Below are positions 17,438 through 25,570 of a DNA stretch of 64,000 bases, piece after piece. The number at the start of each line of letters is the position of its first letter. Position 1 is the stretch's first letter. A program made the translations under genes and the position numbers. Under the pieces are notes generated by a model. The model ran no database searches. It saw only the letters and a list, made by a program, of their open reading frames with translations, and was not told where the DNA came from. Origin of the DNA: Paractinoplanes atraurantiacus (lineage in GTDB: Bacteria; Actinomycetota; Actinomycetes; Mycobacteriales; Micromonosporaceae); contig NZ_OBDY01000038.1 in the NCBI RefSeq assembly GCF_900215205.1, positions 1 to 64,000 on the forward strand, in the 5' to 3' direction.

Positions 17438-18847
17438 ATGTTCCGACCTCCACATCGCCGGCGCATGCTCGGCGTGGCCGCGGCGGTGACCGCCACGGCC
17501 TGCGTCGCCTCGCTGGCGCCGACGGTCACGCAGGCGTCCAGCCACCGGGAGGCGCCGCTGGTCGCCGGCGAGCCTCAGCTGGACAACACCGACGTGTACG
17601 CGTTCGTCAGCCCCGACTCGCCCAACACGGTCACGATGATCGGGAACTGGGTGCCGTTCGAGGAGCCCAACGGCGGGCCGAACTTCTACCCGTTCGCCTC
17701 CGACGCCGCGTACGACATCAACATCGACAACGACGGTGACGCCCGGGCCGACCTGATCTACCGCTGGACGTTCACCGACAACTACCGCAGCAAGAACACG
17801 TATCTCTACAACACCGGCGTGGTCACCTCGCTCGACGATCCCGATCTCAACTACCTGCAGACCTACAAGCTGGAGGCGATCACCGAGTCCGGCAGCCAGG
17901 TCCTGATCAACAACGGCCGGGTGGCGCCGTCCCGGGTCGGACCGGCGTCGATGCCCAACTACCAGCAGCTGGCGGATTCGGCGATCACTCCCCTGCCCGG
18001 CGGCGGCAAGACCTACGCCGGCCAGGCCGACGACCCGTTCTTCATCGACCTGCGCTTCTTCGACAACTACTTCGGCGGCAACCTGTCGGAGGTCGGCCAG
18101 GACACGGTCCGCGGCTACAACACCAACACGCTCGCCATCCAGGTGCCCAAGAGCGTGCTGGCGCTCAAGGGCGACGCCGCCCGCAACCCGGTCGTCGGCG
18201 TCTGGGCCACCACGTCGCGGCAGCGCATCGAGGTGGTCGACACGCTGAACAACCGGAACCGGTACGGCGGCTGGCAGCAGGTCTCCCGGCTCGGCATGCC
18301 ACTGGTGAACGAGGTCGTCATCCCGGTCGGCCGCAAGGACGAGTTCAACGCGACCGCCCCGCGCAACGACGCCAAGTTCCTGCCGTTCGTGACCAGCCCC
18401 GAGGTGCCCCGCCGGATCGAGGCCCTCTACAAGATCCCGGCACCGGCCACGCCGCGCAACGACCTGGTCGAGGTGTTCCTGACCGGCGTCTGCAAGGCCT
18501 GCGGGCCGGTCGCGGTGGACCTCAACTCGCAGCGGCTCAACAAGGACGTCGACCCGGCCACGTTCGTGCCCAGCGAGCAGCTGCGGCTGAACATGTCGAT
18601 CCCGCCGGCGGCGAGCCCCAACCGGCTCGGCGTGCTCGGCGGCGACAACGCCGGATTCCCCAACGGCCGCCGGCTGGCCGACGACGTCACCGACGTGACG
18701 GTGCGCGTGGCCGAAGGCGTGCTGCTGCCCAACCACCCGGCGGCGGTCGACGGTCTCGGTGACGCGGTCGACGCCAACGCGCTGCCGTTCCGGGCGACGT
18801 TCCCCTACGTCGCCACCTCGAACGTCGTCGCGGTGAACCAGAACTGA
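17438..18847 (+). CDS. Secreted DUF4331 protein
   Basis: 469 aa. A signal peptide (MFRPPHRRRMLGVAAAVTAT; cleavage expected after TQA near residue 31) is followed by the DUF4331 domain: SSHREAPLVAGEPQLDNTDVYAF, YPFASDAAYDINIDNDGDARADL, and FEEPNGGP near the start. The family has no proven biochemistry but often neighbours sigma/anti-sigma genes. The ATG at 17438 follows AAGGGGGATG, an excellent ribosome-binding site; longer readings cross into non-coding sequence. Two Cys (near CKACGP) could be paired. It heads a probable operon with a small membrane protein, an ECF sigma factor and its anti-sigma factor. Confidence 0.88.
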   Translation: MFRPPHRRRMLGVAAAVTATACVASLAPTVTQASSHREAPLVAGEPQLDNTDVYAFVSPDSPNTVTMIGNWVPFEEPNGGPNFYPFASDAAYDINIDNDGDARADLIYRWTFTDNYRSKNTYLYNTGVVTSLDDPDLNYLQTYKLEAITESGSQVLINNGRVAPSRVGPASMPNYQQLADSAITPLPGGGKTYAGQADDPFFIDLRFFDNYFGGNLSEVGQDTVRGYNTNTLAIQVPKSVLALKGDAARNPVVGVWATTSRQRIEVVDTLNNRNRYGGWQQVSRLGMPLVNEVVIPVGRKDEFNATAPRNDAKFLPFVTSPEVPRRIEALYKIPAPATPRNDLVEVFLTGVCKACGPVAVDLNSQRLNKDVDPATFVPSEQLRLNMSIPPAASPNRLGVLGGDNAGFPNGRRLADDVTDVTVRVAEGVLLPNHPAAVDGLGDAVDANALPFRATFPYVATSNVVAVNQN

Positions 18848-18862
18848 CCGGAGTCCGGACTA

Positions 18863-18891
18863 CCCGGGGCGCTGCACGGCAGCGCCCCGGG
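18863..18891 (+). terminator. Strong GC hairpin after DUF4331 gene
   Basis: A 12-bp perfect stem (18863-18874 with 18880-18891) and 5-nt loop begin 15 nt after the DUF4331 stop. There is no U-run, so it may be a partial terminator or an mRNA-stabilising element that sets expression of the abundant secreted protein apart from the downstream sigma genes. Confidence 0.55.
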
Positions 18892-18904
18892 GAAGGAGCG
18901 CATC

Positions 18905-19327
18905 GTGAAGCGAGTTGTGGTCGTCGCGCTGGCGGCGACGGTCCTGCTCGGAGCCGCGGCCGTGGTCGTGCGGCGAGTCTGGCCGCCGGAGCAGCGGCTC
19001 GTCCTGCCGGCGGTGGAGCAGTTCACGCCGGGCCCCTGCCGGGACGCGGCCGGGGCGGTCCGCTCGCTGGCCCGGCTCACCCACGGCGACGACGTCACGG
19101 AACTGTCGTCCGCCGACCGGGCCGAGCTGCGCCGGGCGCAGGACCAGCTGGTCGCGCTCCGGCCCGCGGCTCGGCCGGAGGTCCGCGAGCCGATGGAAGC
19201 CGTGATCCTCTCCGTGGGCTACCTGCGGCTGCGGCTCGACAGCCGGACCGCCGAGCCGGGCTATCTGCGTGACGTGGAGACGGCCCGGGCCGCGCTGGAG
19301 AAGACATGCGTGAGCGCGCCGAGATGA
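18905..19327 (+). CDS. Small membrane-anchored hypothetical protein
   Basis: 140 aa. It starts with a hydrophobic helix (VVVVALAATVLLGAAAVVV) followed by a predicted extracytoplasmic helical region with two Cys (PCRDAAG and TCVSAPR), perhaps a disulphide. No family recognised. GTG start with AAGGAG 7 nt upstream. It sits between DUF4331 and the ECF sigma gene and is likely co-transcribed, so a role in sensing or in the DUF4331 system is plausible but unproven. Confidence 0.7.
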   Translation: MKRVVVVALAATVLLGAAAVVVRRVWPPEQRLVLPAVEQFTPGPCRDAAGAVRSLARLTHGDDVTELSSADRAELRRAQDQLVALRPAARPEVREPMEAVILSVGYLRLRLDSRTAEPGYLRDVETARAALEKTCVSAPR

Positions 19328-19334
19328 GGCCGGC

Positions 19335-19925
19335 GTGGGGATGAGCGTCTTGCGACAGCAGCGTTCCACCGAGGCCGCCCGCGACGACGCGCGACTGCGG
19401 GACGAGCTCGCCTACGGCGACGAGGCGGCCTTCACCGACCTCCACGAGCGGTTCGCGCCGCTGGTCTACACGATCGCGGCCCGCATCACCCGGGACGGCC
19501 GGGCCGCCGAGGACGTCACCCAGGAGGTCTTCCTGGCCATCTGGCAGCGTCCCCTCGACTACGAGCCGGAGCGGGGCAGCCTGCGCGGCTGGCTGGCCAT
19601 GATGGCCCACCGTCGCGCGGTCGACCTGGTGCGCCGGGAGGAGGCGCACCGCCGGCGGGCCCTGGACGGCGCCCTGTACGCCGGCGCGGTCAGCCGCGGC
19701 GACCCGGTCGGCGACCAGGTCTCGGACAGCGACGCGGCGGAACGGCTCGGCGCGGCGCTCAAGGCCCTGCCCGCGCACCTGAGCCGCGCGATCACCATGG
19801 CCTACCTGGAGGGCCGCACCTATCGGGAGGTCGCGGCCGAGCTGGGGGTGCCCGAGGGCACCGCCAAGTCCCGGATGCGCGAGGGTCTGCGCCGCCTCGG
19901 CCTGACCTTGCGGGATCAGAGATGA
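19335..19925 (+). CDS. ECF RNA polymerase sigma factor
   Basis: 196 aa. Sigma-70 region 2 covers LHERFAPLVYTIAARITRDG, AAEDVTQEVFLAIWQR and GWLAMMAHRRAVDLVRRE; region 4 covers LKALPAHLSRAITMAYLEG and YREVAAELGVPEGTAKSRMR, a helix-turn-helix. The layout and the following zinc anti-sigma gene fit the SigK/ECF19-like groups. The start is GTG 19335 or ATG 19341. The stop overlaps the ATG of the anti-sigma gene (ATGA), so the pair is made in balance. It probably directs transcription of its own operon; no consensus promoter could be confirmed by eye. Confidence 0.93.
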   Translation: MGMSVLRQQRSTEAARDDARLRDELAYGDEAAFTDLHERFAPLVYTIAARITRDGRAAEDVTQEVFLAIWQRPLDYEPERGSLRGWLAMMAHRRAVDLVRREEAHRRRALDGALYAGAVSRGDPVGDQVSDSDAAERLGAALKALPAHLSRAITMAYLEGRTYREVAAELGVPEGTAKSRMREGLRRLGLTLRDQR

Positions 19926-20914
19926 GCAGCATGGACATTCACTCGCTGATCGCGGCGTGGGCGCTGAACGCCTGCTCGCCCGCGGAAGCCGGCCTCGTCG
20001 AGGCGCACCTGCCCACCTGTCCGGACTGCGCGCGGGAGGCCCGCCGACTGGTCGAGGTCGTGGCCCGCCTGTCCGGTGCGGACCTGCGGCCGCCGGCCGG
20101 CTCGCTGGCCCGGACACGCTCGGCCGCCCGGCGCCGCCGTCCTCCGGCGACGGCGACCGCGGCGTACGCGGCGTCCTACGCGGCCCAGGTCGCGGCGCTG
20201 GACCTGCTGCTGACCGATCTCACGGCCGCCGACTGGCGCCGGATCGCCGCGTACGGCGAACTGAGCGTGCACGACCTGGTCGCGCACCTGGCCGCCACCG
20301 ACGGGCTGATCGCCGGGGTGCTCGGGCTGCCCGTCGAGCCGCTGGGCGACGACCCGGCGACACGCACCGCGGCCGTGCTGGACCGGGAACGCCGGCGGAA
20401 CCCGGAGCAGACCCGGCGGTCGTGGCGTGCGCAGGCCGACGCGATGTGCCGCTCGGCCCCGGCGAACCCGCCGCTGGGCGTGGCCACGACCGCTCTGGGG
20501 CCGCCGCTCTGCCTGCCGGACGCGCTGACCGCCCGGGCCTACGAGACCTGGATCCACCGGGAGGACATCACGGTCGCGACCGGGCGCCGGCCGCTGCCGC
20601 CACCACTTCCCGGGCACGTGCGCCTGATGGCCGAGCTGGCCGTCCGGTTCCTGCCCCAGGTCGTGTCCCGGACGGCCGGCCACGTGCGGCTGGAGCTCAC
20701 CGGCGAGGGCGGCGGCACGTGGAGCGTGCCGCTCGGCCCCTCGCTCGCGGGCGTGTCCCGGCCGGCCGCGGTGGTGACGCTCGACGTGGTCGAGTTCTGC
20801 CGGCTGGCCGGTGACCGGCGTGATCCGGACGGCGTCGCCGCCGAGGTGGGCGGGGACACCGGTCTGGCCCGCGAGTTCCTGGCCGCGGTGCCCGCGCTGG
20901 CAGTCGTCCCGTGA
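19922..20914 (+). CDS. Zinc anti-sigma factor fused to maleylpyruvate-isomerase-like (DinB) domain
   Basis: 330 aa. Residues ~5-50 form a ZAS/zf-HC2 anti-sigma module with HxxxCxxC (HLPTCPDC, H29/C33/C36), which binds the sigma factor. After a basic linker (~60-78), residues ~85-310 are a mycothiol-dependent maleylpyruvate isomerase-like DinB domain. Likely metal ligands are kept: His in LVAHLAA (H122) and ExxxH in YETWIHREDI (E208/H212). No membrane segment is visible, so it would act in the cytoplasm as a soluble anti-sigma. Translationally coupled to the sigma gene. The second domain may sense mycothiol or a related thiol; that is inference. Confidence 0.88.
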   Translation: MSSMDIHSLIAAWALNACSPAEAGLVEAHLPTCPDCAREARRLVEVVARLSGADLRPPAGSLARTRSAARRRRPPATATAAYAASYAAQVAALDLLLTDLTAADWRRIAAYGELSVHDLVAHLAATDGLIAGVLGLPVEPLGDDPATRTAAVLDRERRRNPEQTRRSWRAQADAMCRSAPANPPLGVATTALGPPLCLPDALTARAYETWIHREDITVATGRRPLPPPLPGHVRLMAELAVRFLPQVVSRTAGHVRLELTGEGGGTWSVPLGPSLAGVSRPAAVVTLDVVEFCRLAGDRRDPDGVAAEVGGDTGLAREFLAAVPALAVVP

Positions 20915-21183
20915 CCCGAAAAACGCAGTGGCGCGAAAGACGCGCTGCGGCCTCGAGTTGCAGCGGGGCCGCGCCGTGAGGCACGGTGGTGCGACAGTGC
21001 TGTTGGTCACTGGACGACGCGTACATCCATAGGTTTTTCATGATCATCGCAGCTCAGCGAAGTTGCCCGGCGTGGCTTACCCCCATCGGGTGACCGGGGA
21101 GCGTACCGTGTTCCGAAACGCGCCCGGGTGGCTGAGTCTCGGGAGCACGGGCCAAAGCCATTGCGACGGGACGGAGGCAACGC
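20915..21183 (+). promoter_or_regulatory. Intergenic region upstream of sepH
   Basis: 269 bp with no gene I can support. An AT-rich patch (CATAGGTTTTTCATGATCAT, ~21027-21046) may hold a promoter element, and GGGACGGAGGC at 21168-21178 is the sepH ribosome-binding site. No clear terminator follows the anti-sigma gene. Confidence 0.4.
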
Positions 21184-22275
21184 ATGCGGCCGGTACGCTT
21201 CGTCGCCCTCTCCGAGGACGGTCAGGCCATGGTGCTCGCCGACGAGGTCGGCCGGCTCCTGGCTCTCCCCATCGACGACCGGGTCCACGGTGCGCTCACC
21301 CACGAGGGCCACGCCGCCCCCGCGGGCACGGCCGTGGCCGTCATGACGCCCGAGGCGCAGCAGGCCTCACTCTCGCCGCGTGACATCCAGGCGCGCATCC
21401 GTCAGGGCGAGTCCGCCGAGGATGTCGCGCGCATCGCCGGCGTCCCGGTCGACCGCGTCCTGCGCTATGCGGGCCCGGTGCTGCAGGAGCGCGCCATGCT
21501 GGCGCAGCACGCGCGCCGCACCCGTCTGAAGACGTCGGATTCCGGTGCCCCGCTGGCCGAGGTGGTCGACAGCCGCCTGGCCCAGCACGGCATCGACACC
21601 GAGAAGATCTCGTGGGACGCGTTCCGCCGCGAGGACGGCACGTGGCGCATCGTCGCCACCTGGCCGTCCGGCAAGGCCACGGCGCAGGCCATCTGGGACC
21701 TCGACAAGGGCCGCCAGGTCGTCTCGCCGCACGACGACATGGCGCAATACCTGTGCGCCGAGCGCCCCACCCAGATCCTGGGCCAGGAGCCCGCGCCCGA
21801 GCGCGCCTTCACCGAGCGGGGCGGCCACGGCCTGCCCGGCCCGGCCCGCTCCACCGAGCCCGCCCGCGGCGGCCACGGCCTGCCCGCGGCCGAGACGCCC
21901 GCGCAGCGCCCGGCCCGCGACCCGATCCGCGCCGGCCGCGACGCCCTGCTCGCCTCGCTCGACCGCCCGCTGGGCCAGACGCCCGGCCGCAGCCTCGACA
22001 GTGGCCCGGCCGAGCAGCGCCGCCCGGTCGCCGGTGGCGCCGCCGCCCTGCTCGGCGGCGGTTCCGGCTCGGCCTTCGACGAGGATTCCGACCTCCCCAA
22101 GGAGGTTCCGGCCGTCCCGTCGCTCGCCGTGCTGCGCCCGCGGCGCACGGTCGGCCAGCAGACCGGCGGCCAGCAGGCCTCCTCCGAGGCCGACGAGGCC
22201 AAGCCGCGCAAGCGCCTCCCGAGCTGGGACGACGTGCTCTTCGGCGGTGGGCCCGCGGCCCGCGAGTCGTCCTGA
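21184..22275 (+). CDS. sepH: Septation protein SepH
   Basis: 363 aa. The N-terminal DUF3071 domain is clear: MRPVRFVALSEDGQAMVLAD, then LSPRDIQARIRQGESAEDVA with a helix-turn-helix, GVPVDRVLRYAGPVLQERAM, and DGTWRIVATWPSGKATAQAI. Residues ~195-345 are disordered and rich in Pro/Arg/Gly, and the C-terminus ends RKRLPSWDDVLFGG. In Streptomyces and mycobacteria SepH binds FtsZ and stimulates ring assembly; the same cytoplasmic role is expected. Start ATG with GGAGG 7 nt upstream. Its TGA overlaps the start of the next gene. Confidence 0.92.
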   Translation: MRPVRFVALSEDGQAMVLADEVGRLLALPIDDRVHGALTHEGHAAPAGTAVAVMTPEAQQASLSPRDIQARIRQGESAEDVARIAGVPVDRVLRYAGPVLQERAMLAQHARRTRLKTSDSGAPLAEVVDSRLAQHGIDTEKISWDAFRREDGTWRIVATWPSGKATAQAIWDLDKGRQVVSPHDDMAQYLCAERPTQILGQEPAPERAFTERGGHGLPGPARSTEPARGGHGLPAAETPAQRPARDPIRAGRDALLASLDRPLGQTPGRSLDSGPAEQRRPVAGGAAALLGGGSGSAFDEDSDLPKEVPAVPSLAVLRPRRTVGQQTGGQQASSEADEAKPRKRLPSWDDVLFGGGPAARESS

Positions 22276-22754
22276 ACCGTCTTTTCGTGGCGGTCTTCCC
22301 TCCGCCCGGCGAGATTCACGCCCTCCAGCGCGCCCTGCCGAGCGGCGGCCGCGTCTCGCCGACCGGGAAATGGCACGTCACCCTGGCCTTCCTGGGCGAC
22401 GTGCCGTCACCGGAGCCGGTGGCCGCGGTCCTGGCCGCGGTGCGCTCCCCCGGCCCGTTCACGCTGCGCCTGGCCGGCGGCGGCCGCTTCGGCAAGGCCG
22501 AGTGGCTGGGCGTCGAGGGCGACCGGGAGCAGCTCACCGCGCTGCACACGCACATCCGCGACGACCTGGCCGCGGCCGGCTACCCACTCGAGGACCGTCC
22601 GTTCCACCCGCACCTGACCGTCTCGTACCACGCCGACGGCCGTCTGCGGAAAGCCCTGAGCAACTACGTGGGCTCGCCCTGGCCGGTGACCGAGTTTTCC
22701 CTGGTCCTGAGCCACAACGGCCAGTACGAGAAGATCAGCTCCTGGCCGCTGTAG
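22272..22754 (+). CDS. thpR: RNA 2',3'-cyclic phosphodiesterase (2H family), probable CTG start
   Basis: 160 aa. Two HxT motifs of the 2H phosphoesterase fold are present, WHVTLAFLG near residue 36 and HPHLTVSY near 118. ThpR enzymes open 2',3'-cyclic phosphates to 2'-phosphates; the natural substrate is uncertain. The family begins (M)xRLFVAxxPP; here LNRLFVAVFPPPGE follows a CTG at 22272-22274 that overlaps the sepH stop (CTGA). The next in-frame start, GTG 22287, would cut off the first beta strand, so a CTG start coupled to sepH is favoured. Its 3' end overlaps the convergent tetR gene by 20 bp. Confidence 0.8.
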   Translation: MNRLFVAVFPPPGEIHALQRALPSGGRVSPTGKWHVTLAFLGDVPSPEPVAAVLAAVRSPGPFTLRLAGGGRFGKAEWLGVEGDREQLTALHTHIRDDLAAAGYPLEDRPFHPHLTVSYHADGRLRKALSNYVGSPWPVTEFSLVLSHNGQYEKISSWPL

Positions 22755-23316
22755 CCCGGATGCCGTCGAGCAACAGCCGCAGGCCGTAGTCGAACTGCTC
22801 GGCCGAGCCGACCACCGGCGTCTCCCCTCGCAGCGCCTCGTTGACCTGATGCCAGCGGTCGTCCGGCGCCCCGGCCTCGACCGCCATCCGGAGACCGGCG
22901 GCCGAATAGGCGATCAGCGCCTGCGATGCCTTGACCACGTCGGCGGGGCCGAGACCGGCCTCGGCCAGGGCCGCCATGATGGCCGCGGCGAGCCTGCGCC
23001 CGGCCGGCCCGAGCGGCGGCCGCGAGGCGATGTGCTCGGCAACGCCCGGATGCCGCAGCGCGGCCTCGCGAACGCCGGTCAGCACGGCCCGGATGCGCTG
23101 GTCCCACGGTTCGCTCTCCGCGGGCACGGCGACCTCTTCGACGGCCGAGTCGGCGACCGCGTCGAGCAGAGCCCGCCGATTGGGATAGTGGCGATAGATC
23201 GCCATCGGATCGCAGGCCAGGGTGGCCGCGATGCGGCGCATGGACATCGCGCTCGCACCCTCGCGATCACCCAGGGCCAGGGTCGCCTGGGCTATCACCG
23301 CGGGAGTCAACGCCAT
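22735..23316 (-). CDS. TetR/AcrR family regulator
   Basis: 193 aa. The N-terminal helix-turn-helix spans ~20-65 (ASAMSMRRIAATLACDPMAI, YRHYPNRRALLDAVAD); the rest is a helical ligand-binding domain. It is divergent from a small membrane protein gene, with two 15-bp palindromes between them. One palindrome overlaps its own -10 (TAGACT, 7 nt before the ATG), so autorepression is likely. The ligand is unknown. Confidence 0.9.
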   Translation of the reverse strand: MALTPAVIAQATLALGDREGASAMSMRRIAATLACDPMAIYRHYPNRRALLDAVADSAVEEVAVPAESEPWDQRIRAVLTGVREAALRHPGVAEHIASRPPLGPAGRRLAAAIMAALAEAGLGPADVVKASQALIAYSAAGLRMAVEAGAPDDRWHQVNEALRGETPVVGSAEQFDYGLRLLLDGIRATAARS

Positions 23317-23324
23317 GATCAGGA

Positions 23325-23360
23325 GTCTACGGTGTAGACAGCAGGGTCTACGCTGTAGAC
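23325..23360. promoter_or_regulatory. Twin operators GTCTAC-N3-GTAGAC in divergent promoter
   Basis: Two palindromes, GTCTACGGTGTAGAC (23325-23339) and GTCTACGCTGTAGAC (23346-23360), share the same half-sites with centres 21 bp (two helical turns) apart. The first overlaps the tetR -10 (TAGACT on the - strand), the second overlaps the membrane-gene -10 (TACGCT, 6 nt before its ATG). Binding of TetR dimers would silence both leaderless genes. Confidence 0.82.
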
Positions 23361-23678
23361 ATGCGTCTCCTCAATGCGGGCCGCCTCGTCGCGGCCGTTC
23401 TCAGCCTCACGACGTTCGTCTACCTCTTCGTGCACGACTCCTGGAGGGCGGACAACCTCTTCCTCGTGCCCGATCTCATCCTGGTCGCCGCCCTGGCGGT
23501 GGCGGCGGCCCTGCCCGCCCGGCACGCCGCCGTCGCCCTTCCGGTGGCTTTCGCCTACGCCGGGGGCGTTCTGGCCACCTCGGTGGCGTCCTACGCCGTG
23601 CGGTCCGAACTGGGACTGCCGAGCCTGGCCGGCGCGGTCACGGCACTAGCGCTGGCCCGGACGAGAAGAACCGCCTAG
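23361..23678 (+). CDS. Small multi-pass membrane protein under TetR control
   Basis: 105 aa with about four hydrophobic segments (LVAAVLSLTTFVYLFVH, LVPDLILVAALAVAAAL, VALPVAFAYAGGVLATSV, LAGAVTALALA) and a basic C-terminus. No family recognised with confidence; it resembles small DoxX-like or efflux accessory membrane proteins only in topology. The ATG follows directly after operator 2 and needs no leader. Probably the target gene of the adjacent TetR regulator. Confidence 0.75.
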   Translation: MRLLNAGRLVAAVLSLTTFVYLFVHDSWRADNLFLVPDLILVAALAVAAALPARHAAVALPVAFAYAGGVLATSVASYAVRSELGLPSLAGAVTALALARTRRTA

Positions 23679-24124
23679 CGGAGCTCCAGGCCGGCCGCTT
23701 CCAGCTCGCCCTCGACACGGACCCGCTCCAACTCGCGGTCGAATCCCTCCAAGGGGCGCAGATTTTCCCGTACGCCGAGGCACTCGCAGGCCATGCAGAG
23801 GCGCTCGTCGTACGCCGTCAACACCGCCGCCGTCCACTTCCGTGAACCCAGCGACAGGCCACCGCGCTGCTCGCGGTGCAGGCGGCGCAGGTCGAAGGCG
23901 AGCTGCTCGATCGGGGCCGGACCACGCCGGGCCAGCGCCGCGACGGGGTCGTTGCGCTGCAGGTGCCGGTCGAGAAGGTGCAGCTCACGGCCGTCGGGGG
24001 AGTTTCGGGCCGTGTCTGCCCGCCGGCGGGCCTCGTCGCGCCGGATCGCTGCCGCCACCGCGTACGGGACGGAGATCAGAACGACAAGGGCCGCCGTGAG
24101 CACAGCAATGTGCGCGAGGGCCAC
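23675..24124 (-). CDS. Hypothetical protein with one N-terminal membrane helix
   Basis: 149 aa. An N-terminal helix (IAVLTAALVVLISVPYAVAA) anchors a charged cytoplasmic domain with GPAPIEQLAFDLRRLHRE, AVLTAYDERLCMACECLG and LEGFDRELERVRVEGELEAAG; the middle part (AYDERLCxACExL) recurs in other actinobacterial proteins I cannot name. GTG start, with TAGCGT 6 nt upstream (leaderless layout). Convergent with the preceding gene, overlapping by 4 bp. Confidence 0.72.
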   Translation of the reverse strand: MALAHIAVLTAALVVLISVPYAVAAAIRRDEARRRADTARNSPDGRELHLLDRHLQRNDPVAALARRGPAPIEQLAFDLRRLHREQRGGLSLGSRKWTAAVLTAYDERLCMACECLGVRENLRPLEGFDRELERVRVEGELEAAGLELR

Positions 24125-24195
24125 CAGAAGACGCTAAGTCGCAGGCGCCCCGAACTGGAATACCCGTTCGGCGGACTTCTCCTGCCAAATACCCG

Positions 24196-25500
24196 TCAGG
24201 CGGCTTTCGCGAGCTCCGGCTCCGAGCCCTCGGCCGACGGCACCAGGGCAAGACGCGGGCGGGGCCGCAGGGTCATCTCGAGCCGCTCCCCGCTGCTGCG
24301 CAGCTGCCAGACCAGGGCGACGGCCGAGGCCACGAAGCAGACGATGCCCGCCACCCAGATGCTCGACGCCACCCCGTACCGCTCGCCCCACCAGCCGGCC
24401 AGGGAGGCCCCGATCGGCGTGGTGCCGAGGAAGACCAGCACGTAGAGCGCCATGACCCGGCCCCGGAACTTGGGGTCGACGCCCATCTGGACGCGGTGGT
24501 TGGCCGCCTGGGCCAGGAAGATCGAGAAGAAGCCGGTCGGGAAGAGCACGATCATCGCGACCACGAAGTTGGGCGTGAAGCCCACCGCGAACTCGAGCAC
24601 GCTGAAGATCAGCGCGGCGCCGATGACCAGGTAGACGCTGGGCCGCTTGCGGCGCGCGCTGCCGGCCAAGGCCCCGCAGAGCGATCCGGCCGCGAGCGCC
24701 GTGGTGAGCAGGCCGAACGACGACGCCCCGGCGTTGAAGTTGATTTTCGCCAGGGCGGCGAGGGTGACCGGGAAGTTGAAGCCGATCATGCCGATGACGG
24801 CCATCAGGCAGATCGGCACCATGAGGTCGGGGCGCCGGTAGGCGTACTTCAGCCCGTCCAGGATGCGGGTGTCCTTCTTGCCGGGCGGGGCCGATCGCAG
24901 CAGCTCGTGCGCGCGCATCGCGGTGTAGCTGAACACCGGCGCGATCGACAGCGCGGTCGCGATCAGGAAGACCGGACCGGTGCCGAAGAGGGCCAGGGCC
25001 ACACCGGCCAGGGCCGGGCCGCCCACGCGGGCGGTGTTGAAGGTGGCCGCCGACAGCGCCAGCGCGTTCGGCAGCAGGGGCATCTCGACCAGCTCGGAGA
25101 CGAACGACTGGCGGACCGGCGTCTCGATGGAGTTCGCGATGCCGAAAAGCCCGGCGAACAGGAACACGTGCCAGAGCACGACGTGCCCCGAGGCGACCAG
25201 GATCGCGAAGACGATCGCGGTGACCGCGAAGACGGCGTTCGCGGCGACCAGCAGCTTGCGCTTGTCGTAGCGGTCGGCGAGCTTGCCGCCCCACAGGGTG
25301 AGCAGGAGGACGGGCAGGAATTGGAGGGCGGTCACGGCCCCGAGGGCGCCCGGCGAGTTGTTCGACAGGTCGAGGACCAGCCAGTCCTGCGCGGTGAACA
25401 TCATCCACACGCCGACGAGCTTGACGAGCTGGCCGACGGTGAACAGCCGGTAGTTGCGAACCTTCAGGGACCGGAAGGTGGTGTTGAGCACTGACCGCAC
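24196..25500 (-). CDS. MFS transporter (MFS_3, multidrug-efflux-like)
   Basis: 434 aa, about 12 membrane helices. The loop 2-3 motif is GGKLADRYDKRKLLVAAN and the cytoplasmic middle loop reads RAHELLRSAPPGKKDTRILD; DPKFRGRVMALY is the second-half equivalent. The sequence resembles Tap/EntS-like exporters. GTG start with AGGAGG about 9 nt upstream. It follows a marR-family gene on the same strand, the usual repressor/exporter pairing, so drug or metabolite efflux under MarR control is likely. Confidence 0.87.
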   Translation of the reverse strand: MRSVLNTTFRSLKVRNYRLFTVGQLVKLVGVWMMFTAQDWLVLDLSNNSPGALGAVTALQFLPVLLLTLWGGKLADRYDKRKLLVAANAVFAVTAIVFAILVASGHVVLWHVFLFAGLFGIANSIETPVRQSFVSELVEMPLLPNALALSAATFNTARVGGPALAGVALALFGTGPVFLIATALSIAPVFSYTAMRAHELLRSAPPGKKDTRILDGLKYAYRRPDLMVPICLMAVIGMIGFNFPVTLAALAKINFNAGASSFGLLTTALAAGSLCGALAGSARRKRPSVYLVIGAALIFSVLEFAVGFTPNFVVAMIVLFPTGFFSIFLAQAANHRVQMGVDPKFRGRVMALYVLVFLGTTPIGASLAGWWGERYGVASSIWVAGIVCFVASAVALVWQLRSSGERLEMTLRPRPRLALVPSAEGSEPELAKAA

Positions 25501-25570
25501 TGGGTGGTGCCTCCTGTTCGGTCGTACGCGTCATCGTCACGTGACGAAGCAGCGCGCCGAACCGGACCGG

